Shown here in pieces: positions 28,857-38,623 of a stretch of DNA of 64,000 nucleotides; position 1 is the stretch's first letter; every line of letters starts with the position of its first letter. The notes under the pieces are model-generated. The model was not told the origin of the DNA and did no database searches. It worked only from the letters and a program-made list of their open reading frames with translations. This DNA comes from Novosphingobium sp. Chol11. GTDB lineage: Bacteria; Pseudomonadota; Alphaproteobacteria; Sphingomonadales; Sphingomonadaceae. The translations under genes and the position numbers were made by a program. The DNA lies in assembly GCA_945906105.1 (NCBI GenBank), contig CAMDQO010000001.1, forward strand, positions 225,996 to 289,995, in the 5' to 3' direction.

Positions 28857-31784
28857 ATGGAACACACGCGCCCCATGTCGCTGACTCACATCACCGTCCG
28901 GGGTGCCCGGGAACACAATCTCAAGGGTTTTGACGTGTCGCTGCCGCGCGATGCGCTGATCGTCATCACCGGGCTTTCGGGCTCGGGCAAGTCGAGCCTC
29001 GCCTTCGATACGATCTATGCCGAGGGGCAGCGGCGCTATGTTGAATCGCTCTCGGCCTATGCGCGCCAGTTTCTCGAGCTGATGCAGAAGCCCGATGTCG
29101 AGCATATCGACGGGCTTTCACCTGCGATCTCGATCGAGCAGAAGACCACCAGTCGCAATCCGCGCTCTACCGTCGCCACGGTGACGGAGATTTATGATTA
29201 CATGCGGCTGTTATGGGCCCGGGTTGGTGTGCCTTATTCGCCCGCCACCGGCCTGCCGATTTCTGCGCAGACCGTCAGTCAGATGGTTGACCGGGTGATG
29301 CTGCTGCCCGAGGGGACGCGCGCCTATCTGCTCGCGCCCGTCGTGCGCGGCCGCAAGGGTGAATACCGCAAGGAATTGGCCGAGTGGCAGAAGGCTGGCT
29401 ACACCCGTGTCAGGATCGACGGCGAATTCTATGAGATCGAGGACGCCCCGGCGCTCGACAAGAAGTTCAAACATGACATCGAAGTTGTGGTTGACCGGAT
29501 CGCAGTGCGTTCAGGCATCGAAACCCGGCTGGCCGACAGCTTCGAACAGGCGTTGAAACTGGCCGACGGCACGGCCTATGTCGATCTGGCAGACGGGGTT
29601 GTACCCGGACGCGAGGTAGAGGATTCTGGCCCCAATGTGTCCGGCGGCGCGATGAAAGGCGCCGGGCTTGCCGCCAACCGCATCGTCTTTTCAGAAAAAT
29701 TCGCCTGCCCGGTCTCGGGCTTCACCATCGAGTCCATCGAACCGCGCTTGTTCAGTTTCAACGCCCCGCAAGGCGCCTGCCCCGCTTGCGATGGCCTTGG
29801 CGAAAAGCTGCTGTTTGATCCGCAACTGGTAGTGCCGAATGAGGCGCTAAGCCTCAAGCAGGGTGCCGTCGTGCCTTGGGCGAAAAGCAACCCGCCCTCG
29901 CCCTATTATATGCAGGTGCTCTCCAGCCTTGCCACCGAATTCGGTTTCGAGCTCACCACGCCATGGACCGATCTGCCCGGCGAAGTGCAAGTGGTGATCC
30001 TTTATGGCACCGGCGGCAAAGCCGTGCCGCTGACCTTTCAGGATGGTCGCAAGAGCTATACGGTGAAAAAGGCCTTCGAAGGGGTGATCGGCAACCTCAA
30101 TCGCCGCCTGCTGCAAACCGACTCTGCCTGGATGCGCGAGGAGCTGAGCAAGTTCCAGACCGCGCAGCCGTGTGAAACCTGCCACGGCGCGCGGCTCAAG
30201 CCCGAAGCGCTGAGCGTCAAGATTGCTGGCGAGGATATCTCGATGTCCACGCGCCGCCCGGTGGGTGAGGCGCTGGCGTTTTTCTCGACTCTGGAGCCCA
30301 AGCTCACCAATCAGCAGAAGCAGATCGCCAAGGCTATCCTCAAGGAGATCAACGAGCGGCTGGGCTTCCTCAACAATGTCGGGCTCGATTACCTCAATCT
30401 TGATCGCACCTCGGGTACGCTTTCGGGCGGCGAAAGCCAGCGCATCCGCCTCGCCAGCCAGATCGGCTCCGGCCTGTCGGGCGTGCTCTATGTCCTCGAT
30501 GAACCCTCTATCGGCCTCCACCAGCGCGATAATGACCGGCTGCTGGAAACGCTCAAACGCCTGCGTGATCTGGGCAATACGGTGATCGTTGTCGAGCATG
30601 ACGAGGATGCCATCCGCCATGCCGATCACATCGTCGATCTTGGCCCCGGTGCGGGTGTGCATGGCGGGCATATCGTTGCGCAGGGGACTCTGGCGGATAT
30701 TCTCGCCGCGCTTGACAGCCTCACCGGACAGTATCTTTCAGGTACCCGACGGATCGAAGTGCCCAAACTGCGCCGCAAAGGCAATGGTCACAAGGTCGTG
30801 GTCCACAATGCGCGGGCGAACAACCTCCAGGGCGTCACCGCCGCGATTCCTCTGGGCACATTCACTTGCGTCACCGGGGTGTCGGGCAGCGGCAAGAGCA
30901 GCCTGACGCTCGATACGCTCTATGCCGGGGCGGCCCGCGCACTCAATGGCGCGCGGGTCATTGCTGGCGCGCATGACAAGATCACCGGACTGCAACATTG
31001 CGACAAGGTGATCGAGATTGATCAAAGCCCCATCGGCCGCACGCCGCGGAGCAACCCCGCCACTTATACGGGCGCTTTCACCCAGATCCGCGATTGGTTC
31101 GCCGGGCTGCCAGAAAGCGGCGCGCGCGGCTACAAACCGGGGCGCTTCAGCTTCAACGTCAAAGGCGGGCGCTGCGAAAAGTGCCAGGGTGACGGCCTGA
31201 TCAAGATCGAAATGCACTTCCTTCCCGATGTTTACGTCACCTGCGAGGAGTGCAACGGCAAGCGCTATAACCGCGAAACGCTCGAGGTGAAGTTCAAGGG
31301 CCACTCCATCGCCGACGTGCTCGACATGACGATCGAGGACGCCGAGGAATTCTTCAAGGCGGTCCCACCGATCCGTGACAAGATGCACATGCTGAACGAG
31401 GTCGGTCTGGGTTACGTCAAGGTCGGCCAGCAGGCGACGACGCTATCGGGCGGTGAGGCGCAGCGCGTGAAGTTGGCGAAGGAACTCTCCCGCCGCGCCA
31501 CCGGGCAGACGCTCTACATCCTCGACGAGCCGACCACCGGCCTGCATTTCGAAGACGTGCGCAAACTGCTCGAAGTGCTGCACCGGCTGGTCGATGGCGG
31601 CAACAGCGTGGTGGTGATCGAGCACAACCTCGATGTCATCAAGACTGCTGACTGGATCATCGACATGGGACCCGAAGGCGGTGTGCGCGGCGGTCAGATT
31701 GTTGCTGAGGGTACGCCCGAGCAAGTGGCCAAGAATGCGGCGAGCTTCACCGGCGGCTATCTGGGGCCATTGTTGGTGCGCTAA
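28857..31784 (+). CDS. uvrA: Excinuclease ABC subunit A
   Basis: This is the DNA-damage recognition ATPase of nucleotide excision repair, acting with UvrB. The 975-residue protein has two ABC modules. The first has Walker [10 protein letters not shown] and signature [14 protein letters not shown]; the second has [11 protein letters not shown] and [14 protein letters not shown], with [12 protein letters not shown] and [12 protein letters not shown] as Walker B. Zinc-binding cysteines appear in [22 protein letters not shown] and [12 protein letters not shown] 28857 is used; ATG 28875 ([16 protein letters not shown]) is an equally plausible start that better matches other UvrA proteins. Confidence 0.98.
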   Translation: MEHTRPMSLTHITVRGAREHNLKGFDVSLPRDALIVITGLSGSGKSSLAFDTIYAEGQRRYVESLSAYARQFLELMQKPDVEHIDGLSPAISIEQKTTSRNPRSTVATVTEIYDYMRLLWARVGVPYSPATGLPISAQTVSQMVDRVMLLPEGTRAYLLAPVVRGRKGEYRKELAEWQKAGYTRVRIDGEFYEIEDAPALDKKFKHDIEVVVDRIAVRSGIETRLADSFEQALKLADGTAYVDLADGVVPGREVEDSGPNVSGGAMKGAGLAANRIVFSEKFACPVSGFTIESIEPRLFSFNAPQGACPACDGLGEKLLFDPQLVVPNEALSLKQGAVVPWAKSNPPSPYYMQVLSSLATEFGFELTTPWTDLPGEVQVVILYGTGGKAVPLTFQDGRKSYTVKKAFEGVIGNLNRRLLQTDSAWMREELSKFQTAQPCETCHGARLKPEALSVKIAGEDISMSTRRPVGEALAFFSTLEPKLTNQQKQIAKAILKEINERLGFLNNVGLDYLNLDRTSGTLSGGESQRIRLASQIGSGLSGVLYVLDEPSIGLHQRDNDRLLETLKRLRDLGNTVIVVEHDEDAIRHADHIVDLGPGAGVHGGHIVAQGTLADILAALDSLTGQYLSGTRRIEVPKLRRKGNGHKVVVHNARANNLQGVTAAIPLGTFTCVTGVSGSGKSSLTLDTLYAGAARALNGARVIAGAHDKITGLQHCDKVIEIDQSPIGRTPRSNPATYTGAFTQIRDWFAGLPESGARGYKPGRFSFNVKGGRCEKCQGDGLIKIEMHFLPDVYVTCEECNGKRYNRETLEVKFKGHSIADVLDMTIEDAEEFFKAVPPIRDKMHMLNEVGLGYVKVGQQATTLSGGEAQRVKLAKELSRRATGQTLYILDEPTTGLHFEDVRKLLEVLHRLVDGGNSVVVIEHNLDVIKTADWIIDMGPEGGVRGGQIVAEGTPEQVAKNAASFTGGYLGPLLVR

Positions 31785-31798
31785 GCTTACCCGCAGCG

Positions 31799-32350
31799 CT
31801 AATGCCAGACGGCGGAGAGCGGGTAGAGCAGGATCAACCAGACCAGACAGGCTACCACGATCCGTCGGTCGCGCACGATGATCGCCAGCAGTGCGACAGG
31901 GAAAAACGACCAGGCAATGATGATCGTTCGGAATGTACCCGCGCCGGGAAAGCCAGCCATTGCGCCGGCAAAGCACAGCAGAACAACATTGCAGATAAAG
32001 ACGCCCGCTAGCACCTTGCGCCTGTGTCTGTCGAAATAGGCATTCAGATCGGCCCAGTCGTCCGGATCATCCGGGAACACCAGTGAAGCGGAGACATAAT
32101 AAATTGCGGTGACCACAAAGCCGCCGAACACAGTCGGCCAGTTGATCGGGATCAGTTCCCGCAGAGACCAGCCATACATCCAGAACGTGACAACATCGCA
32201 GGAGACGAACAGGCCCAGCAATGCTGTGGGCCAGCCGATTCGAACCTTGTGACTGGCCTTCAGCGCGCGCGCCAGCCCGCCCAGTCCCTCAGCCAAAGCC
32301 AGACCGAGCAGCAGCCCGAACAGCGTAAAGATGAATTCAAATCCGCTCAC
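31799..32350 (-). CDS. Hypothetical multi-spanning membrane protein
   Basis: This 183-residue protein has about five hydrophobic segments, among them FIFTLFGLLLGLALAEGL, VFGGFVVTAIYYVSASLVF, VFICNVVLLCFAG and VACLVWLILLYPLSAVW. A hydrophilic loop PDDPDDWADLNAYFDRHRRK separates the third and fourth. I do not recognise a named family. It ends 14 bases from the convergent uvrA stop and starts 3 bases after the M48-like protease gene, so the two leftward genes are probably co-transcribed. Confidence 0.75.
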   Translation of the reverse strand: MSGFEFIFTLFGLLLGLALAEGLGGLARALKASHKVRIGWPTALLGLFVSCDVVTFWMYGWSLRELIPINWPTVFGGFVVTAIYYVSASLVFPDDPDDWADLNAYFDRHRRKVLAGVFICNVVLLCFAGAMAGFPGAGTFRTIIIAWSFFPVALLAIIVRDRRIVVACLVWLILLYPLSAVWH

Positions 32351-32353
32351 GGT

Positions 32354-32848
32354 CTAACCCCCAAGAACATTGGCATCCCCCCTCTTGCACCCGGCCCCGA
32401 TGACAACTGCCCGGCGCTGGGCCGCCTGGGGGTGAGACGCCCCGCTTCTCAGATAACGGAACAACGATGTTCCTGCCACCGGATTGAAGCCCGCCTGACA
32501 AGCCAGCTGTGCGCCAAGGCGATCGGCTGCGATTTCGGTTTCCAGCGTACTGCCGTTGTGGCCGAGGTACCAATGGGCAATCTCGTGACCGGCGAGCAGC
32601 GAAAATTCGTCTGGTGTGAGGCGCTCAGCCGCGGCGCTGGTGAAAAAGATTTGAGCGCCCGAGTCCCAGCCGTTGATCGTTCCGCCGGGGCGCAGGGCGA
32701 AGCTGGGGAGGCACGGCCATATGGTTCCGTCCGGATGGTAAGCGGAGCAATCAGGTCTTCCCGCCCCGGCGACGCGGTTGGCGATCTCCAGTTGCTGCGG
32801 CGGCAGGGCAAGGCTGCCAGCCATGGCCAGCAGGAACAGGAATGACAT
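32354..32848 (-). CDS. Small exported M48-like zinc protease
   Basis: The 164-residue product has a hydrophobic N-terminus resembling a signal peptide (MSFLFLLAMAGSLALP). It carries a zincin core HEIAH (H88, E89, H92) followed after 12 residues by ETEIAADRLG, giving an E105xxxD109 pattern as in M48 peptidases. Cysteines at 34, 46 and later positions could form disulfides. It is much shorter than HtpX or BepA, with no TPR or membrane-spanning part, so it would be a minimal periplasmic protease. The substrate is unknown. It is probably co-transcribed with the downstream membrane protein. Confidence 0.72.
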   Translation of the reverse strand: MSFLFLLAMAGSLALPPQQLEIANRVAGAGRPDCSAYHPDGTIWPCLPSFALRPGGTINGWDSGAQIFFTSAAAERLTPDEFSLLAGHEIAHWYLGHNGSTLETEIAADRLGAQLACQAGFNPVAGTSLFRYLRSGASHPQAAQRRAVVIGAGCKRGDANVLGG

Positions 32849-33111
32849 GTTGCGGTGCCGTTGCTACGAACCCAGGTCCGGGGGAGCACGATCCTGCGCA
32901 GTGCCGCACGGCCCGACAATTCGGGTAAACACCTATATTTGATCACTAATTTGGGGGTTGCTATGCCGCGCATGCCTTCACCTGAACACACGCCCTCCGC
33001 CTCAGAGATATCCTGCCATCGCTCCGCCGCTATTCGCTCTCATCGGGCTGCGGTGAGTTGTGCATTGTCCTGCACCGTCGCAAGATAGCCCGAAATTATG
33101 GGAGATGAAGC

Positions 33112-33918
33112 ATGGCGACATTCGCCGCGAAATACGGCCCCTGGGCGCTGATCACCGGCGCTTCGGAAGGCACCGGCGCGGAATTTGCGCGCCAGCTTGC
33201 CGCCATGGGCCTGAACCTGATCCTCGTCGCCCGCCGCGAAGCACCGTTGGCCGCACTGGCGGCGGAGATCAGCGAGAAAGGCGTCGAATGTGTCACCGCC
33301 TCGGTTGATCTTACTGCGAGCGACGCGGCGGTGCAGATCATCGCGGCGGTTGGTGCGCGTGATGTCGGCCTGCTGATTGCCAATGCCGGGGCCGATACCA
33401 ATGGTTCGCTGTTCCTCGATAATGATATTGCCAATTGGGAAGCGCTGGTGGCGATGAATGTCACCACCACCATGCGGCTCGCGCATCATTTCGGACAAGC
33501 GATGCGCGCGCGCGGGCACGGCGGCATGGTCCTTGTCGGTTCGGGTGCCTGCTATGGCGGGCTGAACGGCATGGGAGTCTATTGCGGCTCCAAGGCATTC
33601 GTCATGAATCTCGCCGAGGGGCTGTGGGCAGAACTGCGACACCACAATGTCGATGTGCTCAACCTGATCCTTGGCCGCACCGATACGCCTGCGCACCGCA
33701 AGATCCTGAAGGAGAGCGGCCAGCCGATTCCGGACAATCTTGCCAGCCCGGTGGATGTCGCAAGGATCGGTCTGGAGCAGTTGCCGCATGGGCCGATCTA
33801 CAATTGGGGCCAGCCGAATGATGTGGCGGGCTATGCACCAAACTCGCCCGATGATCGCCGCGCGCGAATTGTCATGATCGAGAAGATGTCCGCCGCCTAT
33901 GCCGGGAAAAAGGCATGA
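33112..33918 (+). CDS. SDR-family NAD(P)-dependent oxidoreductase
   Basis: This classical short-chain dehydrogenase has 268 residues. The nucleotide-binding motif is TGASEGTGAEFA, NAGADTNG corresponds to the NAG motif, the active-site serine is in VGSGACYGG, and the catalytic YxxxK is YCGSK (about Y157 and K161). It probably oxidises or reduces a hydroxyl or keto group on a hydrophobic substrate. ATG 33112 has GGGAGAT upstream. It begins a four-gene operon; the next start overlaps its stop in ATGA. Confidence 0.93.
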   Translation: MATFAAKYGPWALITGASEGTGAEFARQLAAMGLNLILVARREAPLAALAAEISEKGVECVTASVDLTASDAAVQIIAAVGARDVGLLIANAGADTNGSLFLDNDIANWEALVAMNVTTTMRLAHHFGQAMRARGHGGMVLVGSGACYGGLNGMGVYCGSKAFVMNLAEGLWAELRHHNVDVLNLILGRTDTPAHRKILKESGQPIPDNLASPVDVARIGLEQLPHGPIYNWGQPNDVAGYAPNSPDDRRARIVMIEKMSAAYAGKKA

Positions 33919-34409
33919 CCGATCTGCTCACGCAAGTTGCTGACCGGCAAGCGATCACCGATCAGATCTATCGCTATTGCCGCGCCATGGACCGCATCGA
34001 TCACGAACTGGGTTATTCGATCTGGCATGAAGACGGCACCGCCAATTATGGCCAAAACTATCAGGGCAGTGGTCGCGGGTTCATCGATCACGTCTGCGCC
34101 CAGCACAGCGGATTGCAGCAGCATTCGCACCAGATGTCGAACGTGATTATCACGCTGGATGGCGATAAGGCGGGCAGCGAGAGCTATGTTACCGCCACCT
34201 TGCGCATGGTGCGGGGTGACAAGACCATGCAGATGACCGTCATCAGCCGGTACATCGACACCTGGTCAAGGCGCGATGGCCGCTGGGCGCTCGATCACCG
34301 GCAGGCGGTGATGGAGATGGACGAAATGCGTGAGGTTGCACCGATGAAAGCCCACGATACCGCGCGTCGTGACCGGACCGATCCTTCTTATGCCGTGCTG
34401 AAAGGCTGA
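33915..34409 (+). CDS. NTF2/SnoaL-like family protein
   Basis: This small alpha+beta-barrel protein of 164 residues starts with the helical DRQAITDQIYRYCRAMDRID typical of SnoaL_4-type members. These include dehydratases, isomerases and subunits of aromatic oxygenases. The repeated HSHQMSN and YIDTWSRRDGRWALDHR are characteristic of the fold. It may catalyse isomerisation or dehydration of an intermediate made by the neighbouring SDR; this is inferred from context. It overlaps the SDR gene by 4 bases and ends 2 bases before the LLM gene. Confidence 0.88.
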   Translation: MTDLLTQVADRQAITDQIYRYCRAMDRIDHELGYSIWHEDGTANYGQNYQGSGRGFIDHVCAQHSGLQQHSHQMSNVIITLDGDKAGSESYVTATLRMVRGDKTMQMTVISRYIDTWSRRDGRWALDHRQAVMEMDEMREVAPMKAHDTARRDRTDPSYAVLKG

Positions 34410-34411
34410 CC

Positions 34412-35419
34412 ATGGCCCGCGACGTCAAGATCACTCTCTCGTTCGATATGCGCGCGCCCGATTGGGGCCCGCCTCGGCAAGAGCTTTATGCCGCTGCGAT
34501 CAAGATGGCGGCCTTTGCGGACGCCATCGGCGTCGACCGGATCGGATTGATGGAGCATCACGGCTCGGACGATGGCTATCTGCCGCAGCCATTCACTTTG
34601 GCAGCGGCGATGGCGGCGGTGACAACGAATCTGCGCTTCATGCTGGGGGCAGTGATCCTGCCGCTGCATGATCCGGTGCTGATCGCCGAGCAGATCGCCA
34701 TGGTCGATCTGATCTCGAACGGGCGGCTCAACGTGATTTTAGGTGCAGGTTATGTGCCGTTTGAATTTGCCATGTTCCGCAAGTCGCTGTCGGACCGCGG
34801 CAAGCTGATGGATCTGGGTATCGAAACCATCCTGCGCGCGCTGAATGGTGAAAAGTTTGAGAGCGATGGCCGCCCGGTCTATGTCCGTCCGTTGCCGGTG
34901 CAGAAACCCGAACATATCGTCATGGTCGGCGGCGGAGTACCTGCCTCAGCACGCCGCGCGGCGCGGTTCGGGGTGGGGTTCGGTCCGATGAAGGGCGAAC
35001 TGGTCGATATCTATCTGGCGGAATGTGCAAAACTCGGGCGTGAACCGGGGCTGTATAATCGTCCCAAGGCAGGCATGCCGCTGGCCATTCATCTCTGCGA
35101 AGACCCGGAAGCGGGCTGGCAGGTGATCGAGCGCCACGCGGTCCATGTGATCACCGAATATGCCAAATGGGCCGAGGCGGAAGGTGCGGCTTCGAACTCA
35201 CCCTTTAAGGGTCTGACCGATCCGGCGGCGCTGCGCCACGCCGGGCTGTTTGCCTGCTGGACTCCCGATCAACTGGTCGAACAAGCGGCGAAGATGGAAG
35301 ACAAGACCTCGCTCGGGCTTCAGCCATTGCTCGGCGGGTTGTCGCCGGAAGAGGGCTGGAAGAGCTTGCGGTTGCTGGAGCAGGTGATGCCACGGCTGCG
35401 CGCGGCGTTTGCGGAGTGA
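34412..35419 (+). CDS. LLM-class flavin-dependent oxidoreductase
   Basis: This 335-residue TIM-barrel flavoenzyme belongs to the bacterial luciferase-like group, using FMNH2 or F420. GVDRIGLMEHHGSDDGY, LRFMLGAVILPLHDPVLIAEQ and DLISNGRLNVILGAGY are characteristic. The C-terminal half has IVMVGGGVPASARRAARFG for cofactor phosphate binding. It would oxygenate or dehydrogenate the pathway substrate, which is not identifiable. No flavin reductase gene is nearby. It sits between the NTF2-like and MDR genes with gaps of 2 and 4 bases. Confidence 0.93.
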   Translation: MARDVKITLSFDMRAPDWGPPRQELYAAAIKMAAFADAIGVDRIGLMEHHGSDDGYLPQPFTLAAAMAAVTTNLRFMLGAVILPLHDPVLIAEQIAMVDLISNGRLNVILGAGYVPFEFAMFRKSLSDRGKLMDLGIETILRALNGEKFESDGRPVYVRPLPVQKPEHIVMVGGGVPASARRAARFGVGFGPMKGELVDIYLAECAKLGREPGLYNRPKAGMPLAIHLCEDPEAGWQVIERHAVHVITEYAKWAEAEGAASNSPFKGLTDPAALRHAGLFACWTPDQLVEQAAKMEDKTSLGLQPLLGGLSPEEGWKSLRLLEQVMPRLRAAFAE

Positions 35420-35423
35420 ATCG

Positions 35424-36455
35424 GTGAAAGCCGCCTATATCGAAAACGGCAAGGTCCACACTGGCACCCTGCCCGATCCCGTTCCCGGCAAGGGGCAGGC
35501 GCTGGTGCGCACGCATAGCTGCGGGATGTGTGCATCTGAGCAGCATTTCCTCCATGCGGGCCAGAATGTCATTGATCTGTCGAAGCGCCTCGGCGGGCCT
35601 TATGCGGCGCTGGATTTCACCAAGCCTTTCGTGCCGGGGCATGAATTTGTTGGCGAAGTGCTGGATTACGGTCCCGGTTCAACCCGGACGGTGAAAGTCG
35701 GCAGCAAGGTCACCTCGGTGCCGATCATGCGCGTCGGCGGCGCCCACGCGGTGATCGGGTTCAGCCACGATTGTCCGGGCGGTTACGGCGAACTGATGCT
35801 GCTCGACGAGAACGTGATGTTCGCGCTGCCCGATCTGTTTGACGATGATCACGCCGCGATGATCGAGCCGCTGGCCGTCGGTTTGGAACACGCACGGCGC
35901 GGGCGGCCCGAGAAGGGCGATGTGGCACTTGTGCTGGGCTGCGGGGCGATTGGCCTTGGGGTGATTGCGGGCCTTCGCCTGATGGGCGTGGCGCCGATTG
36001 TCGCCGCCGACTTCCACCCCGCGCGCCGAGCAGAGGCGATCCGCATGGGCGCCCATGTCGCGGTTGATCCGCGTGAGACGTCTCCCCATGCCCCGCTCCC
36101 CGATGTGGGCCGTGCGCCGAACCTGATCTACGAATGTGTCGGGCGGGCCGGGATGTTGCAAGCCTTGGTGGAGGCAGCGCCGTTCGATGGCCGCATCGTC
36201 ATGGGCGGATATTGCATGGAAGCAGAATCGATGTTCGTCTTCGCCGCGCAGAACAAACGGCTCAACGTGCAGTTCGCCGGCGGCGAGGAGCCGCAGGATA
36301 TGGAGCTTGCCATGCGGGCGATTGGCGACGGCCGGGTCGACGTTGCGCCATGGCTGGGCGCGCGGATCGGGCGGTCAGGCGTGGCAGCGGCGATTGCCGA
36401 GATGTCCGGGCCGGATGCGGCGGTGCGCATGGTGGTTGATCCGCGGCTGGATTGA
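35424..36455 (+). CDS. Zinc-type medium-chain alcohol dehydrogenase (MDR family)
   Basis: This 343-residue protein has the GroES-like catalytic domain, with SCGMCASEQH for the first zinc ligands and PFVPGHEFVGEV. The NAD(P)-binding LVLGCGAIGLGVIAGLRLMG follows, then AADFHPARRAEAIRMGA. The structural-zinc cysteine cluster of classical ADHs is not evident. The start is GTG 35424, with GCGGAGTG upstream and 4 bases after the LLM stop; a TTG at 35409 overlaps that stop and was rejected. It is the last gene of the operon and convergent with the DsbD-like gene. Confidence 0.92.
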   Translation: MKAAYIENGKVHTGTLPDPVPGKGQALVRTHSCGMCASEQHFLHAGQNVIDLSKRLGGPYAALDFTKPFVPGHEFVGEVLDYGPGSTRTVKVGSKVTSVPIMRVGGAHAVIGFSHDCPGGYGELMLLDENVMFALPDLFDDDHAAMIEPLAVGLEHARRGRPEKGDVALVLGCGAIGLGVIAGLRLMGVAPIVAADFHPARRAEAIRMGAHVAVDPRETSPHAPLPDVGRAPNLIYECVGRAGMLQALVEAAPFDGRIVMGGYCMEAESMFVFAAQNKRLNVQFAGGEEPQDMELAMRAIGDGRVDVAPWLGARIGRSGVAAAIAEMSGPDAAVRMVVDPRLD

Positions 36456-36459
36456 TCAG

Positions 36460-38514
36460 TTAACTCCCGGCCTTCCCAGCGAGCAATGCCGGGGTCAGAA
36501 CCTGGGGCAATTGCTCCGGCGCGGAGGCTCCCTGAGTATACCACAGATATAGCGGCACGCCCGCCGCGCCTTGGGCGGTGAGGAAGCGGGTGATCGCCGG
36601 ATCGCGGCGCGTCCAGTCGCCCACCAGCACTTTGACGCCTGCTTTGTCGAACGCCGTGCGCACTTCCTCGCGCTCGATAGCGGCGGCTTCGTTGACTTTG
36701 CAGGTCAGGCACCAGTCGGCAGTGAAATAGACGAACACCGGCTTGCCCGAAGCGCGTGCCTTGGTGAGAGCTTCCTCGGAGAAGGGTTGCGAGGGCAGGA
36801 TGCTCTCGATGGCACCGGCGGCAGGGGGGCGGAAAACTTGCGGCAGGATTGCCGCGGCGAGAATCAGCGAACCCAGCATGCCCAGCACCAATGGCATGCC
36901 GCTCTTGCCCGTGTGTTGCCGCTTGCCGATAGCTACCAGCCATAACAGCACCATGATGGCAAACAGGCCTGCGGCGATGGTGAAGGTGGAGCCACCCAGC
37001 CTGCTCGTAAGCCACAGCAGCGCCAAAGCCGTCAGCCCCATCGGCACAGCCATGAGCTTCTTGAACCACACCATCCACGCCCCCGGGTTTGGCAGCAGGC
37101 GGCGCAGTGCGGGGACATAGGCTACTGCGAGGAAGGGCAGGGCAAGGCCGATGCCGAGCGTGACGAACAGCGCCATGCCCTCCGCTACTGGTAGCAGCAG
37201 CGCCGCGCCCATCGCGGCGGCCATGAACGGGCCGGTGCAGGGGGTGGCAACGAAAGCGGCCAGCAGTCCGGTGACGAAAGCGCCCTTTGGACTTCCGGCA
37301 TTGGCAAAGCCCGGAAGGGTAAACTCGAACAGACCGGCCAGATTGGCGGTGATCGCCACGGCCAGTAGCAGCAGCGCCACCACCACGGCGGGCTCTTGCA
37401 ACTGGAACGCCCAACCGACCTCCTGCCCGCCCGCCCGCAGCGCCAGCAGCAGTGCGCCGAGTGCGGCGCAGGCGAGCACGACTCCGGCGGTATAGGCCAG
37501 CCCTTCGCGGCGAGCCTCGGCCTCGCTCTCGCCCGCGCGGGCAAGGCTGAGCGCCTTGAGGCTGAGGATCGGGAAGACGCAGGGCATCACATTGAGCAGC
37601 AGTCCGCCAAGCAATGCGGCGAGCAGCAGCGCTGGGAGCGACAGGTTCGGCGCGCTCTTTGCCGTGCCGACCAGTTCCCCGCTGCTGGGCACCGTGCCGG
37701 GAATGGCGGTGAACTCCACACCGTCACCTGCATCGCCCAGCCGCAGCACACCTGACAGTTCGGTGGGACTTGCGGCGGCTAGTTTTGGGCGTTGCAGCGT
37801 GACGATCAGCAGATCGCCTATACGGCGGAACTCCTGAGCGGCGGCATAGGCGAATATGTGGTTTTCGGCGGGGAAGACGTGCGGATTTTCAAGAACTTGT
37901 GCGGCTGGCATCGGAATACCGATACGGATGATATTGCCCTCGATGGCAAAGCTCGCCTGCGCTCCAAGCGGGGCGGGGAGCGCCGCGCGCCATGTGTCAA
38001 AACGGGGATCGGACTTGCCGCTGTCGCTGCTGCTGGTGATGGTAATTGTCGCGGAGAGTTCGGCGCTTTCGGGAACGCAGATCTGTTCGGTGCAGGCGAG
38101 CCAATCGGCCTTCACGCGGATTGGCAGGTAGGTTCCAGCCCTGGCATCGGCAGGCACGGTGAGCGGCACCAGCACGGCGTAATCGTGCTCGTAAACATGG
38201 TTCATCAGCCCGGATATCAGCAGGGTTTCGGGCGTCGGATAGCGCGGTGTTCCGGCGTTGAAATTGGTCGGTAAATCCCAGTCCAACCGCATACCAAAAC
38301 CGGCATCGCCGGGGTTCAGCCAATATCCGTGCCAGCCCTTATCGGGGCGCATCAGGAGTGCCAGCGTCACAGTGCCACCGGGAGCGACAGGCGCTTCGGC
38401 GATCAGCTGCGCGGCGATATGATTAGGTGCGGCCTGTGCCGGAACGGCCAGAAGACAGCAGAACAGAGTCAGCATTTGCAACAGCACTGCAACAAGGGTG
38501 CGATAGGCGCGCAT
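36460..38514 (-). CDS. DsbD/ScsB-like thiol:disulfide reductase
   Basis: This inner-membrane protein passes electrons from cytoplasmic thioredoxin to periplasmic partners. The 684-residue order is: signal peptide (LFCCLLAVPAQA), an N-terminal periplasmic domain with CTEQICVPESAEL, and a membrane domain of about eight helices. The membrane domain has redox cysteines in NVMPCVFPILSLKAL and ATPCTGPFMAAAMG. A C-terminal thioredoxin-like domain with ADWCLTCKVNE follows. ATG 38514 gives the best signal peptide, with GGAG 12 bases upstream; earlier in-frame ATGs exist. The N-terminal domain resembles ScsB more than E. coli DsbD. It may serve cytochrome c or copper-stress thiols. Confidence 0.92.
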   Translation of the reverse strand: MRAYRTLVAVLLQMLTLFCCLLAVPAQAAPNHIAAQLIAEAPVAPGGTVTLALLMRPDKGWHGYWLNPGDAGFGMRLDWDLPTNFNAGTPRYPTPETLLISGLMNHVYEHDYAVLVPLTVPADARAGTYLPIRVKADWLACTEQICVPESAELSATITITSSSDSGKSDPRFDTWRAALPAPLGAQASFAIEGNIIRIGIPMPAAQVLENPHVFPAENHIFAYAAAQEFRRIGDLLIVTLQRPKLAAASPTELSGVLRLGDAGDGVEFTAIPGTVPSSGELVGTAKSAPNLSLPALLLAALLGGLLLNVMPCVFPILSLKALSLARAGESEAEARREGLAYTAGVVLACAALGALLLALRAGGQEVGWAFQLQEPAVVVALLLLAVAITANLAGLFEFTLPGFANAGSPKGAFVTGLLAAFVATPCTGPFMAAAMGAALLLPVAEGMALFVTLGIGLALPFLAVAYVPALRRLLPNPGAWMVWFKKLMAVPMGLTALALLWLTSRLGGSTFTIAAGLFAIMVLLWLVAIGKRQHTGKSGMPLVLGMLGSLILAAAILPQVFRPPAAGAIESILPSQPFSEEALTKARASGKPVFVYFTADWCLTCKVNEAAAIEREEVRTAFDKAGVKVLVGDWTRRDPAITRFLTAQGAAGVPLYLWYTQGASAPEQLPQVLTPALLAGKAGS

Positions 38515-38623
38515 CAGTGCTGATTTCTCCGCTAACATTCTTGAGCACAAGACTTGCACCTTTCGCGCCGTCTCGCCATCAATCACCCCTGCCGGTTTTG
38601 CCGGAGCATTTCAAGGAACAGCC

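Noticed and set aside
33058..33086. TTGTGC and CAAGAT spaced by 17 bases upstream of the SDR gene
   Set aside because: Both hexamers are poor matches to sigma70 elements; a promoter is expected here but this pair is not convincing.
32855..33088. 77-codon plus-strand ORF before the SDR gene
   Set aside because: No ribosome site, Ser/Arg-rich product without domain, and it lies in what is probably the SDR promoter region.
36128..37414. 428-codon minus-strand frame across the MDR end and DsbD-like gene
   Set aside because: It is opposite the MDR gene and out of frame with the DsbD-like gene. The composition is low-complexity Gly/Arg/Pro and it contains no recognisable domain.
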